Below are positions 1 to 10,113 of a DNA stretch of 64,000 nucleotides, in pieces. The notes under the pieces are model-generated. The model saw nothing but the letters and a program-made list of their open reading frames with translations. It did no database searches and had not been told where the DNA came from. The stretch's first letter is position 1. The number at the start of each line of letters is the position of its first letter. The translations under genes and the position numbers were made by a program. The stretch is from Monodelphis domestica (lineage: Eukaryota > Chordata > Mammalia > Didelphimorphia > Didelphidae): assembly GCF_027887165.1 (NCBI RefSeq), contig NC_077231.1, positions 327,123,360-327,187,359 on the forward strand. The letters are read 5' to 3'.

Positions 1-1705
1 GACCACTGTGATGGGCCATGTGAAAACCCAACAAGACAGGGGAGCCCCTCCCCATCTGCTGCCCTGCTCGGACCCCCTCTGGGTCCCTGGCCTTGGGCCT
101 GGCCTTGAACCCGTCTCTTGAAAACGGCTTCGAGAAGTTTACTGTGGCTGCGGGTAAATGACGAGGCTCCGAGATCTGTCGTGAACCGAGGCTCGGGGGG
201 GGGGGATGGGCCCGAGGCCCCCAGAACAGCAGAACCGCAGCCGAGAGCCAGCCAGGGGCAAGCACGTCCACCCCAAACTAGGCTAGTGGGAGGGCTCTGC
301 GTGGCAGACTTCAAGCCTGGAGAGCCTAGCTGGGGCAGCAGTAGCCCAGGAACGCCTCACTTCTGCCTCCTCTGGACGACTGCAGCAGACGCCATGATGT
401 CGGGCTCGATGCTGGGACCTGATGGAGTCCATCTGTTCTCGTGGAGCTCTGCCGGGAGGCTTCTTCAGCACACCACAAAGTCTCCGAGTTTGCAGAAAAC
501 TCTTCGAAACGCCTGCTCGTGGGGAGCTCGCCTTCGCTGGGGCATCCGGAAAGGCTGGTGCTCCCTTTTGGCGAGACAGCTAGTTACCTCGATGCTCACC
601 AAGAGGGTGTTAGTAGTTCCAAGTCTCACGGACACCCTGCGGCCTCTCCTCCACCCCACACCTCCTGGCTTGGACACCAGATGCTCCCCTTGAGTGTGAG
701 ACCCGCTTGCCTGCTCCTCTGTAAACTGTCTGAGGCCCGAGGCCCGAGGCCGGGACCCCGTGGGCAGGGATGTCAACAGTGAAGCCGAGAGATAAGGAGG
801 GAACCAGGGGAGGCTCTGGACACAGAGACCCCTGACACTAGCCTGGTCTTCTTATTACCCCAATGCTGGCATCAGAGGCTCGAGGTGGCCAATGGGCTTA
901 AAGGCTGAAAGGACTCCCCCAAATGGCCTCACTGGGCTACTCACTGGACAGTGTCCCAGCCCTCCCTCCTTAGCTCAGACTACACTGCCATGCTGCTACC
1001 GACCACCTGTGTCCAGCAGCCCAGCGGGGCCCTGCTCCATTCTGGGCCAGGGCCAACAGCATCTTCTAGAAGCAGTCGTAGAGGGAACCCATAAACCCAC
1101 ATCCCAGATACTTCTATTTTCTTCACTCTCATCTGAGGCTCAAAGGCTCACGGGATGCTCCTGACATGCAGGGATCAGAGCCTCTTGATCCCAAGACCTG
1201 TGCCAACACCTACAGTAACCCTGGACCCTGGCACTGGAGACAGAGCAAGCTGACCCAGGGCAAGATACAGGCACAGTGCTAACGAGGCCCAGGTGTGAGC
1301 AAGCCACACACTGTGGCTAGGGTGGAAACTCGGAGTCCAGCCTTGCCCCTGCCCAGGGGAGCAGCAAGAAGGGGGCCAAGCTAACTAGAAACCCCACAAA
1401 ATGAGGGCAAAGCAAAGACACCCCCATCCCGCATGGGCCGATGAAGGGATAAAAAAGAGGCCAAGGAAAAGAGAGAACGAAGCAAACTGCTAGCAGATGA
1501 AGAGTGTCTCCAGGCCACAGGAAGAGAACCCGGCTCTGATAACCAGGGTCTCCCAATTGCCTTCCATTCGTCCATTCACCTCCAAAATGGAAGGGTCCAA
1601 AAGGGCACTTCTGGACTTGCCTGCTCAGAAATCCTCTGGGGCTCCCTATCATCTCGAGTACAACACAAACTACGAAGGTTGGCGCATCACTGCTCAGTGG
1701 GGCGG

Positions 1706-2280
1706 GTCTCCCCTCTCGGTGTGGCGTGTCGCCCCTCTCGGTGTGGCGCGTCGCTCCCCTCTAGGTGTGGCGCGTCACTCCCCTCTCGGTGTGGCGCGTC
1801 GCCCCTCTCGGTGTGGCGCGTCACCCCTCGCGGTATGGCGCGTCACTCCTCAGGATGGTGTGTCGCTCCCCTCTCGGTGTGGCGCGTCGCTCCCCTCTCG
1901 GTGTGGTGCGTCGCGTCGCCCCTCTCGGTGTGGTGCGTCGCGTCGCCCCTCTCGGTGTGGTGCGTCGCCCCTCGCGGTATGGCGCGTCACTCCTTAGGAT
2001 GGTGTGTCGCTCCCCTCTCGGTGTGGCGCGTCGCTCCCCTCTCGGTGTGGTGCGTCGCCCCTCTCGGTGTGGTGCGTCGCCCCTCTCGGTATGGCGCGTC
2101 ACTCCTCAGGATGGTGTGTCGCTCCCCTCTCGGTGTGGCGCGTCGCCCTTCTCGGTGTGGCGCGTCACTCCTCAGGATGGTGTGTCGCTCCCCTCTCGGT
2201 GTGGTGCGTCGCCCCTCGCGGTATGGCGCGTCACTCCTCAGGATGGTGTGTCGCTCCTCTCTCGGTGTGGTGCACTCCCC
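1706..2280. repeat. CpG-rich minisatellite, units of about 20-24 bp
   Basis: About 25 tandem units built on 'cccctctcggtgtggcgcgt', each ending in gtcg/gtcac, with several CpG sites per unit. A variant unit carrying 'tcctcaggatggtgt' recurs in a higher-order pattern at 1846, 1995, 2106, 2171 and 2237. The array keeps long frames open on both strands (253 codons on plus), which is a repeat artefact and not a gene. Confidence 0.95.
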
Positions 2281-2760
2281 TCAGTCTGGCGCCAGTCAAA
2301 TGCATTTCATGTATTTCCTCTTTGATATTTGCCATTCCTCAGTCCTTCTTTCTCACCCCAGGGATCTTGGCACTGGCTGCCCCCAGCCCACACCAAGCCA
2401 AGAGCGGGCTTCCTCCTCATGTCCCAGATTCTTAGAATGAGGCGCTCCTCTTGAGTCTCAGAAGAAGCAACCACTCTGGAGACCAGGTGGGTGCCTGCGT
2501 CATGGGCGCTCCCCCCAAGCCTCTGCAGGAGCCACTCAAGTAAGGGCAGAGGCCAGGCTAGGCCTGCAGACGCTGGACGACCAGACAGAAGACACAAAGG
2601 CGCCATGGTTCAGGGGAGACGGGGGTCACGGAGCGTTACCGAAGAAACCAGGAAGGGGAGGCAGTTGCAGAAGCCTGAGAAGACCGTGATGGACTGCTGC
2701 AGGGGGAAGCAAGCTGGACACACCGGCAATGTGGTAAGAAAGCCTGGAGAGGGCCAGCCA

Positions 2761-2850
2761 AGTGGCCCAGTCGAGAGAGCCCGGTTTGGAGAGGGGAGGT
2801 CCCGGGTTCCAATCTGGCCTCAGACACTTCCTAGCATGTGACCGTGGGTG
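2761..2850 (+). mobile_element. Old tRNA-derived SINE, 5' half
   Basis: The segment 'gaggtcccgggttccaatct' followed by 'ggcctcagacacttcctag' matches the promoter-box B and body of the abundant SINE seen intact at 36.9 kb. It stops before the 3' tail. Confidence 0.7.
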
Positions 2851-3444
2851 ATCGGCACCCTTGGTAGCAGAGCACAGGTAGAAAAGGCACCAGGGAGGAC
2901 AGAGCCAAGTCCGAAAGGCGCCCGGAAGGATGGGGGGCCAAACGGGTCTGGAGCTGGAGGTGGATCGTGTGATCAAAGTCCACAGCAAGCAAAGCAAGCT
3001 GCCCACCACAGGGCTCCGCGCTCTGCCTCCGGCAAATCTCCTTTTCCATCTTCCCAGCGTGGGCAGAGCCTGGAATGACAAGCATCAGGGCTCGGGCATG
3101 ATGGGAAATGGGAGCCGAGGGGGACTCGGCCCGACCAAAGGTCCGACCAGGCTGGGATTGCGTCCCAACGCGGCTGCTTGGCCAGAGAGGGGTTCCCTGG
3201 GGCTGGCACCCTTCAACAGGTCAGGCTGTGGCTGCGCTGAGCCACACGCTGGGGGCTCCCGGGCCCTGGTCCCAGGAGGCCAGACAGGAAAGGTAAAAGG
3301 GAGTGGGGGGGGGGCGGAGAGGCAGGGAGGCCTGCGGCCAGGCCCACCTTCCTGACCACAGGAGACGTCCTGGAAGGGGATCAGTTTGCAGGAGTTCAAG
3401 GCCCTCTTTTTCAGGAATATGTCGGACTGGCCGGGAGCACTTGA

Positions 3445-3640
3445 AAGCACAGAGCTCTGGGCCTGGAGTCAAGAGGACCGAGTTCAAATTCAGCCTCAGG
3501 CTATCTGACTGTGGCCAGGTCACTTGGTCACTGCCTGCCTCAGTTTCCACAACGGTAACGTGAGGGTAACAACAGCAGCAGCAGCAGCAGCCTCCCTCCA
3601 CAGTGCTGTGGTGAGGATCAGACGGCGGATTTGCCCGGGG
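3445..3640 (+). mobile_element. CORE-SINE (MIR/THER-like) with a CAG microsatellite
   Basis: It reads gagttcaaattcagcctcag, then gtggccaggtcac, then cctcagtttcc, the box B, core and tail of MIR/THER elements. A (CAG)6 run at 3573-3590 interrupts the 3' end. Confidence 0.7.
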
Positions 3641-3979
3641 CCTGGACCATGGCACGTGTTCCTACATGCTTCTTCCCTTCCGTTCCCCTGGGCTTCCCGG
3701 CTCCTCTGGGGCTCCCGTGAGCTCTCAAATTGTTTCCCTAATAAGCCTTCGGATGCAGTTGATACCGCTGGGAATCCCCCGGGAGTCCCAGGCTTTTGGA
3801 GGCAGGCCCTGGCGAGGCACACGGGAATGGGGGGATGCCGAGGCGCCTCCTTCGCCCTCTACCCCTGGAATCTCGTCTAGTCCTCTAGCCTAAGGGGCAC
3901 GCACTCTTGGGCCCATTCTGCGGGTGAGAAAACCGAGTGAGCCACTTCCCAGAATCAGAAGCCCAAGTGTTTGTGAAGA

Positions 3980-4145
3980 ATGAGCAGCACAGCAGGGCCC
4001 CGGGGCCCCATCCTCGGGACAGAGGGCCTGAGTTCAAATCTGGCCTCAGACCCCTCCTGGCTTGTGGTCCTGGATAGGTCACTTCGTCCCATGCGTCGCA
4101 GAGCTGCCGCAAAGACGGAGTAAGGCTTTGAAGAGCCCGTTAGGG
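3980..4145 (+). mobile_element. CORE-SINE (MIR/THER-like)
   Basis: 'gagttcaaatctggcctcag' is followed by a degraded 'cttgtggtcctggataggtc' core. The 3' third is GC-drifted. Confidence 0.6.
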
Positions 4146-5389
4146 AGCCTCGAAACTCCCGGCTCCTGCCCGGGGAGACGCCCGGGGTCCCCCAAAGCCA
4201 CAGCACCCACCGCCGCCTCGGGGCCGGGGACGGCGCAGAGCCGAGAGCCAACGGGAAGCCCAGCGTCCGGGGCCCGAGTCGGAATTCAAACTCGCACCGC
4301 AGTAAGGGGAAACCTCGAGCTGTCCGGGCCGGCCCCTTTGTCCCCCCAGACCTCCCCAAACCAGCGGAAGCGCCCGTGCGGGGCTTCCCGAAGGCCCGGC
4401 AGGGCACGCGTCGGCGGAGAACGTGAGGAAGCGCAGCCGCCCCGTACCCAGACGGGTGCCCGCAGGACGCGCGGCCCTTCCCCTCGCCCCAACCAGGGCC
4501 CGGAGCCAGAGGCCCGGGTGCAAATCCAGCCGCAGGCACTCCCTGGCCGACTCTAAGCAGAGTGGCTGCGCCTCCGGCCCGAAGGACCCCGAGCGATGCC
4601 AGGAGGCGCCCGCCGGACAGGACGCGGAATGCCCAGCGGTGAGACCGCACGGCCGGTCACTGCCCCTCTGAACCCCGACGTTCAGAAAGGGAAGAGGGGA
4701 GGCGGCCAGCACAGGCCAGTCCGATCAGAGCCTCCAAGCAGGAAAGGCGGCCTTCCCCGGCAGCAGTGGACCCCACGAGGGGCGAGCTCGGCTTCTGGGA
4801 AAGGGAGGAGAGCTCCCCGCCGCGCCCTCGGGACACTCCTCCCGGCACCCCTGGGGGCTTCCCTGGATTCCAGACCCCTCCCCGCCCGCTCTTCTGCCTC
4901 GGAGCCAGTGCACAGTGGGCTGCCCATCCCCCCGGAGCCCGCCCACTCCAGGCCCCCCCTCAGGGCTCTCCAGGGCCCTCGGCCTCCTCCCAGGCTTCTG
5001 AGCCCAGATCCAGGGGATCCTCCTCCCTCTGTCCCGCCCCAGGCCAGACTCTCTTCCTCTGGGAGCCAAGAGGCCCTGGGCAAGTCACTTCCCCGCCTGC
5101 CTCCTTTCTCACCCGTAAAAGGAGGCCGGGAGGAAGACGGCAAAGGAAGTTCCCAGGGATGCGTTGGGGCCACAACCCCGAACCCCCCCAGAGCTCCTCC
5201 TTCAGACGGGCACCAGCAGGGCCCCTGGGCCGGGGACTCAAGAAGGGGCTGCCCGCGAGCAAGAAAGGTGGCCTTCGGGAGCTGTGGCTGCCGCGCCGCC
5301 GCCTCCCCAGGCCCCTGGTGGGGCAGGGCTCCCTCTGGGGCATGCGCACTGCGCTGGCTCGCCAATGGGGAGGGCAGGGCCGGACTCAC

Positions 5390-6434
5390 CTTGATGGGCG
5401 CCCGGCTGAACTGGATCTTGCGGGTGGCCGGGACGTCGTCCTCCTCGGGCAGCCCCCCGATCTCCACGTAGTCCCGGCTGGGCTGGTAGTCGGGGGGCTC
5501 GTCGCTGTCGTCCTGCTCGTCGGCCTCCTCGGCGCCCGGCTCGGCCCAGTCCGAGCTATACCTGGAGCGCACCCGGTACACGCTGTAGTCCGCGTGCATG
5601 TAGACGTGGGAGCCCGGCTCGGTGCTCGCCTCCTCCGAGGCCCCCTCCTTGCCCAGGGCCGGCGCGTCCTGGGGGGGGGCCGCCGGGGCCTCGGCCGCAG
5701 GGGGCGGGGCGTCGCGCTGGGGGGGGCTCCTTGGCGGGGCCCGCGGCCTCGGCGGGGGGCTCGGGGCCCTGGAAGACGGCGCTGAGCTGGCTCACGGTGG
5801 GGGACGCGGCATCCAGGGCGTCGGCGCCGCCCCGGGGGGCCCGGGCGGGGGCGGGCTCGGGGGCCGGCGCCCCCCCGCAGCAGCGGCGGCTGTTCCTCTC
5901 GAACATGCGCCGGGTCTCCGACACCCTGGAGTAGGCGTCGAAGCGGCTGATGCGCTCCGACACGGACGCCTCGAGCTTCAGCTCCCGGGGCCGCTCGCGC
6001 TCCCGCTCGGGCTCGGGGGGCTCCCGGGGGCGGCCCCGGCGGCCCGGGGAGGGGGGCGCGCCCTGGGGCCGCGGCTTGGGGGGCGCCGCGGGGGCGGGGG
6101 GCAGGGGGGCGGCGGGGGCGCCCCCCGGCTCGCTGGGCTCCAGGCCCATCTGCATGAAGAGGTTCTTGATCCTGTTGACGTTGGAGCCATACTTCCTGCC
6201 CCGGCCCGGCGGCTGCGGCTGCTGCGGCTGCTGCTGGGGGGGCTGCGGGGGCTGCTGGGGCTGCTGCGGCTGGGGGGGGCCGCTCCCCTCGCCCCCCGGC
6301 GCCCCCGGGCCGCCCTCGGCCGGAGGCTTGTCAAAGGCGTTCTTGAGCGCCTGGAACTCCGTGCGGTAGGCATTCCGGTGCGGGGAGGCGCTCCTCAGCG
6401 GGGCCCGCTCCCCGGAGGGCTCTGTCTTCAGCAT
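5390..6434 (-). CDS. PPP1R9A: Neurabin-family protein, first coding exon (actin-binding region to PP1-docking motif), gene continues left
   Basis: Neurabins are actin-binding scaffolds that hold protein phosphatase 1 (PP1) at synapses and cell junctions. The start reads MLKTEPSGERAPLRSASPHR, close to neurabin-1. Further conserved blocks are RGRKYGSNVNRIKNLFMQMG (about residues 78-97), SVSERISRFD (157-166), ETRRMFER (173-180), SPTVSQLSAVF (211-221), HVYMHADYSVYRVRSRYSSD, GLPEEDD and the PP1-docking motif RKIQF (about 338-342). A Gln/Pro tract fills about 53-76. The exon ends after an AAG codon at a consensus donor (GTGAGT, 5389-5384), the same junction (APIK, then V) I recall for neurabin-1. 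The reading frame breaks once, at a run of eight G at 5719-5726. One base fewer would make the exon exactly 348 codons ending in phase 0, so an assembly or homopolymer error is likelier than decay. The PDZ and coiled-coil exons would lie off the left end. Family membership is certain. The paralogue is not: a PPP1R9A-like third gene fits the divergence better, so the symbol is provisional. Confidence 0.88.
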
Positions 6435-6523
6435 GATGATGGCATCCGCGCCGCCAAGGCCAGGGGCATGGCCACCCGCTCGGGGGCAAAGGCGCGGAGG
6501 CGGGGGCGACCCGCGGGGCTCAT
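6428..6523 (-). promoter_or_regulatory. Candidate 5' UTR segment with an upstream ORF overlapping the neurabin start
   Basis: On the minus strand a pyrimidine stretch ending TTGCAG (6529-6524) looks like a splice acceptor. The base after it begins an ATG that opens a 31-codon ORF (MSPAGRPRLRAFAPE...). That ORF closes with a TGA overlapping the main start codon (ATGCTGA, 6434-6428), in a different frame. Such a stop/start overlap could allow reinitiation or restrain translation. Neurabin-1 is known to have a non-coding first exon, which fits an acceptor here. The acceptor is unproven. A possible donor (GCAG then GTGGGT) lies only about 130 bases upstream, and others may exist. Confidence 0.4.
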
Positions 6524-6848
6524 CTGCAACACACAAACGCGCCGGGCTCGGCCTGGAGTCCGGGCCTGGGGATGGGGGCCCCAGCCCGCGCGGACACCCT
6601 GACAAGGGGCCGCCCCCTCCCCCGCCCGCGGGCGCGCGCCCACGCACGCGCACACCCACCTGCGTCCGCGCCCGCGCCCGCGCCCGCGGCTTCCCTCCTC
6701 TGGGGCCGGAGCCTCCTCCGCTGCTAAAGTCTAAAAGGTCTGAGCGTTCTCCCGCTCGAGCCTTCCTCCTTTTCCTCTTCTTCCTCCTCCTCTTTCTCCT
6801 TCTCCTCCTCAGCAGAGGCCTCCGCCCCCGTGCGCGCGCACTCCGGGA

Positions 6849-6878
6849 GCCGCCGCCGCCGCCGCCGCCGCCGCCGCG
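6849..6878. repeat. (CCG)n trinucleotide run in the putative promoter/5' UTR
   Basis: About nine perfect CCG units, followed directly by alternating CG. It lies upstream of the neurabin-family coding exon, where length variation could affect expression. A shorter CCG run follows at 7122-7139. Confidence 0.8.
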
Positions 6879-7499
6879 CGTGACCCCAGCCCGCGCGCAC
6901 GCGCAGCTTCTACTGACGCGAGGGGGGCGGGGCCGCGTCCGAGGGGGCGGGGAGCGACCCCCAGGGACGCTCCCCGCCCCCTCCTCCCCTCCTCTTCCCC
7001 TCCTTCCCCGACCGCGAGCTTGAGGCGAGCCCGAAGGGCAGCAAAGCCGCTCTGTGGCGTCGTCCGAATCCCCTTCGCTTCCTCCCAGGCGGGGAAGGAG
7101 ACAAAGGCGATCCCCCCGCCCGCCGCCGCCGCCGCCGCTCAGTGAAGCCCCAACCACTGGACTCCGCGGGGCCTCAACGTGCCGGGCAGAGGGCCGGCGT
7201 CTAGCAAACGGATCCCAGCCCTCCGGGGCACCGCCTCCACGCCGGCTTCCCTGATTTCCTCCCGGCGCCTCCTAGTTGTCCTCTCTCCCGGCCTTCGCAC
7301 CTCGAGGCGTTTGCTCCAACGAGCCGGGAGGGGAGGGGCCGGCGCACTTCTGTGGCCCGGGGCTTCGGCTGCTCTCCCCAGGCACGGGCCTCCGGCTGTC
7401 CTGGCCACCAGCGCCACCCCCGGGCCAGCTCGGGCCACTCCGGGCTGCCCTTCCCTTCGCCTCGGAGGCGGCCGCATGGTGGTCTAGACCCGCCGCAGG

Positions 7500-8700
7500 G
7501 AAGATCTCAGGCTTACTCGGGATGGTCCCTCCCCCCCCCCCCTCGCCCTTGGGGATCCTGCGTGGGGAGCGGAGGAGGGCAGAGCCCGGGGCCGCAGCCT
7601 TCCTCACGGAGGGAGGGAGCGGGAGCTTGCCACAACCTTCCTTGGCTCCCTATTACCCCCCTCCATCCCACAGGCCTGGCTCCCGGCCTTCCCCAGTGGA
7701 GTGCCCCAAACCGAGGTCCGCCGCTGGTCCAGCTTATTTCCCAAGAATCCCTTTCCTGTCTGTTTTCCTGCCTCCAAACCTTTGCCCAGCCCCTTTCTCA
7801 TCTTTGCCTTCTGGCATCCCAGGCTTTCTTGAAGAGCCAAGCAACCCCTGGGGTGCTAGGTCATCGCCGGGGGTGGAGCTCCCCCCTTGACCCCCCCCCC
7901 CCCCAGCAGAGGCTTGGCCGAGGGAGGGACCGTTCGGGGTCTGCCGGGGGTCACCCGTGGGGAGCACCCTCACCTGCTGGGTATGGAAGGTCCCTTCCCC
8001 CTATGGATGGCCACCAGGAGGGGGCCAACTCTGAACCTTCTCTTAACGGAAAAGAGGGCTGGGGGGGCGGGCAGAGATAAAGGGAGAGCCGGAGCCAGAG
8101 CCAGGAAGCAGAAGGAAGGTTCTAAACACTCCTCCTCTGGGTGATCCCCGAAGGCCGAGCAGGCGCAGCAATGGGCACCAGCTTCCTTTCTCCTTTGAGA
8201 TAAGACTGGCCTCTGGCCTGGCCACTCCTTTCTTGGAGGCCTCCGCCTTGAACCCCTGCCTCCCTTTAGCACCCCCCAGGACTGTGAACAGCTAGAGTCC
8301 AGGGAGGGCCACCAGGAGGGGGAGGGAGGGGGCAGGGTCCATCTCGCCTAAATCCCAGGGGAGGCCATGTGGCTCCACCTGGGGAGGGGAAAGGGAGGGG
8401 CCCCTGCCCCTTGGGGATCTTGGAGCAGGACGGAGCCCTCTCAGACGCGTTGGGGAGGTGCTCAGCCTGGGGAAGCTGCCTAATTTGCTGCTCCTGTTAG
8501 CCTCCAGCAGGCAGCGCCCTTCTCGCCTGCTCTCGGCAGAGGGTTACTGGGCTCCAGGCCCCACACCGTCTTCTTCCCAGTGCTGCCAGGGCCTGGGCAC
8601 ATCTTTCTCGTGTTTCCTGGCCTCGCGGAGCACCTTCCATGAACCCGTCGGAGGCTTCTTGGCCTGCCTGTGGAGCTCCGGCGTGGCGGACTCTCTGTGG
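7500..8700. other. GC-rich sequence upstream of the neurabin-family gene, nothing recognised
   Basis: No protein similarity or RNA gene is recognised. There are homopolymer C/G runs near 7530 and 7890 and ordinary GC-rich unique sequence. Distal promoter or enhancer elements could lie here but cannot be identified. Confidence 0.4.
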
Positions 8701-8895
8701 CCCCGTTTGGGGTTTTCTTGGCAGAGATACTGGAACCGCTCGCCATTTCCCTCTCCAACTCATTTTGCAGATGAGGAAATGGAGGCCGACTGGGGGCAAG
8801 TGACTTGCCCAGGGCCACTCAGCTAGTAAGTGTCTGTGGCCAGATTTAAACTCTGGAAAATGAGTGTTCCTGACCACAGGCCCAGCGCCCCACCC
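8701..8895 (-). mobile_element. Nearly full-length CORE-SINE (THER-like), inverted
   Basis: The plus strand reads the element backwards: a 'tggcagagatactgg' tail, then 'cagatgaggaaatggaggcc', then 'aagtgacttgcccagggcca', then 'gccagatttaaactct' (reverse of box B). Its length of about 195 bp suits an intact copy. Confidence 0.8.
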
Positions 8896-10113
8896 GCTGC
8901 AGGGGCCCTGGGCAGTCTGGCCTCTGGGAGGACAAGGAGAGGCCCTGCGGGCTCCCACCAGGGTCTTTGCCACCTACAGGCTGGCCCTGGTGGCCTCCTG
9001 GAATCTTCCAGCCTGGGAGTCCTGCGCCCCGAGGCTACGGAGGGTGGAAATGGCGGCCCCCAAGGAGGGCGGACGGCAGTCCAGGGCTTTGCCCACCCGC
9101 CTCCTGGACCAGGCGTCAGCGGCCCGACACGCACTGCCTTCTGGGAGGAGCCGGCGGGCCGAGTCTGGGCTCAGAAAGGGGGTTCCGGAGGGCACCGGGA
9201 GGGGGTGGAGGGCAGAGCAGGGGGGAGCTTGCTGGGTACGGGGAGACGCCGCTGCCGCCACTTCCGGCACTCACCGGCGGGAACCCCGGGGACTTGGGGG
9301 GCCGCTGCGCAGGGCGCTGGGCCGGGCGGGGAAGCGGCCTTCGTCAGTCGCCCCCCGCCGCCCGGAGGCTTCTGGGGGGCCGCCCGAACCCCCCGCAGGT
9401 CCAGGAGGCCCTCGGGGGAGCCTGGATGGCACCCACCAGCCTTCGGCCTCAGCACGAAGCTCTGGGAGGCAGGGAAGGGGCCAGCCCAGGGCGGGGGCTG
9501 CCAGAAGGCTGTGTCCGGCCCGGGCGTGGCCCCGCCGCCCCCCAGGAGCTGCCCCCCCCAGAGTCTCTGCCCGCATTCTCGTGCCCGTCAGCCATATCTT
9601 CCCGGTTGGACGAGGGCGCCAGGCTCCCGCCCGACTCCAGGGAGCCCGTGGGTGGAGCGGCAGCTGCCAGCCTCTGCCAAGCGGGGCTCCTCCGGCATCC
9701 CGGCGTCCTCCTGGGCCGGGGCCGGAACAGGCTGCCCGTCCGGCCTGGACATCCTGAAAACGAGCGCGGCGCCTCCCGCACGTGACGGGGCTGCAGTGGG
9801 TCCGAGCGCGTCTCGCCTGGCCGCAGCCGGCTACAACAGAACTTCCTCCCCTGAACTGGCCCGGAGACCGCCGGGGCCCCCGGCCTGGCCTGTCGCCTCT
9901 GGGATCGGGTGCTCGGCCTTCAAAGGCCCCCTTCGGTGCCGGGACGCCGGCCTCTCTCTGGCCGCCCCGCCCCCGCCTGGGATGCCCCCCTCCTCCACTC
10001 TGCCCCCCGGAAGCCCCATGCCCGGCCCCTTCATTACTTCCCCTTCAGCCTCCCAGAGACGACTTGGTCCATGTGAGCTTGCGGGTCTCTCCCTGAGGCT
10101 CCGCCTAGCACCA
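8896..10113. other. GC-rich stretch without recognised genes
   Basis: Very long frames are open on both strands (for example 8830-10128 plus), but they contain only Gly/Pro/Arg/Ala-rich low-complexity sequence typical of GC-rich shadows. No domain, splice pattern or homologue is recognised. Confidence 0.5.

Larger units (their letters stand above)
1..5389 (-). other. Intron 1 of the neurabin-family gene, no coding exon seen
   Basis: No neurabin PDZ or coiled-coil sequence, nor any other recognisable protein, appears here in six frames. The longest open frames come from the minisatellite at 1.7-2.3 kb and from GC-rich composition. Old SINE heads or tails are visible near 2.76, 3.45, 4.0, 4.27, 4.5 and 5.07 kb; the last has a 'gggcaagtcacttcc' MIR-type core. 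Confidence 0.6.
4150..7500. promoter_or_regulatory. CpG island over the 5' end of the neurabin-family gene
   Basis: CpG dinucleotides are frequent across the coding exon and upstream of it to about 7.5 kb, with GC-box-like runs (for example gggggcgggg near 6924-6950) and no obvious TATA box. This is the expected CpG-island promoter of a minus-strand gene whose transcription start would lie somewhere between about 6.6 and 7.2 kb. Within it are a CCG trinucleotide run at 6849-6878, a second at about 7122-7139, and a pyrimidine tract (CTT/CTC) at 6765-6812. Exact start sites cannot be seen. Confidence 0.6.

Noticed and set aside
118..693. 191-codon plus-strand frame
   Set aside because: Low-complexity composition, no domain, and it lies in intron 1 of the neurabin-family gene.
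1679..2440. Long overlapping frames over the first minisatellite
   Set aside because: The repeat unit lengths keep frames open on both strands; the peptides are repeats of a few residues.
2761..2850. tRNA gene suggested by box B-like 'gggttccaatct'
   Set aside because: It is the head of a SINE; no cloverleaf with acceptor stem can be drawn.
4596..5785. Plus-strand frames of 291 and 339 codons opposite the neurabin exon
   Set aside because: GC-rich antisense shadows; the conserved protein is on the minus strand.
5556..7157. Minus-strand 533-codon frame starting far upstream of MLKTE
   Set aside because: The part upstream of 6434 is Arg/Gly/Pro-rich UTR or promoter sequence without homology; the start at 6434 matches the family.
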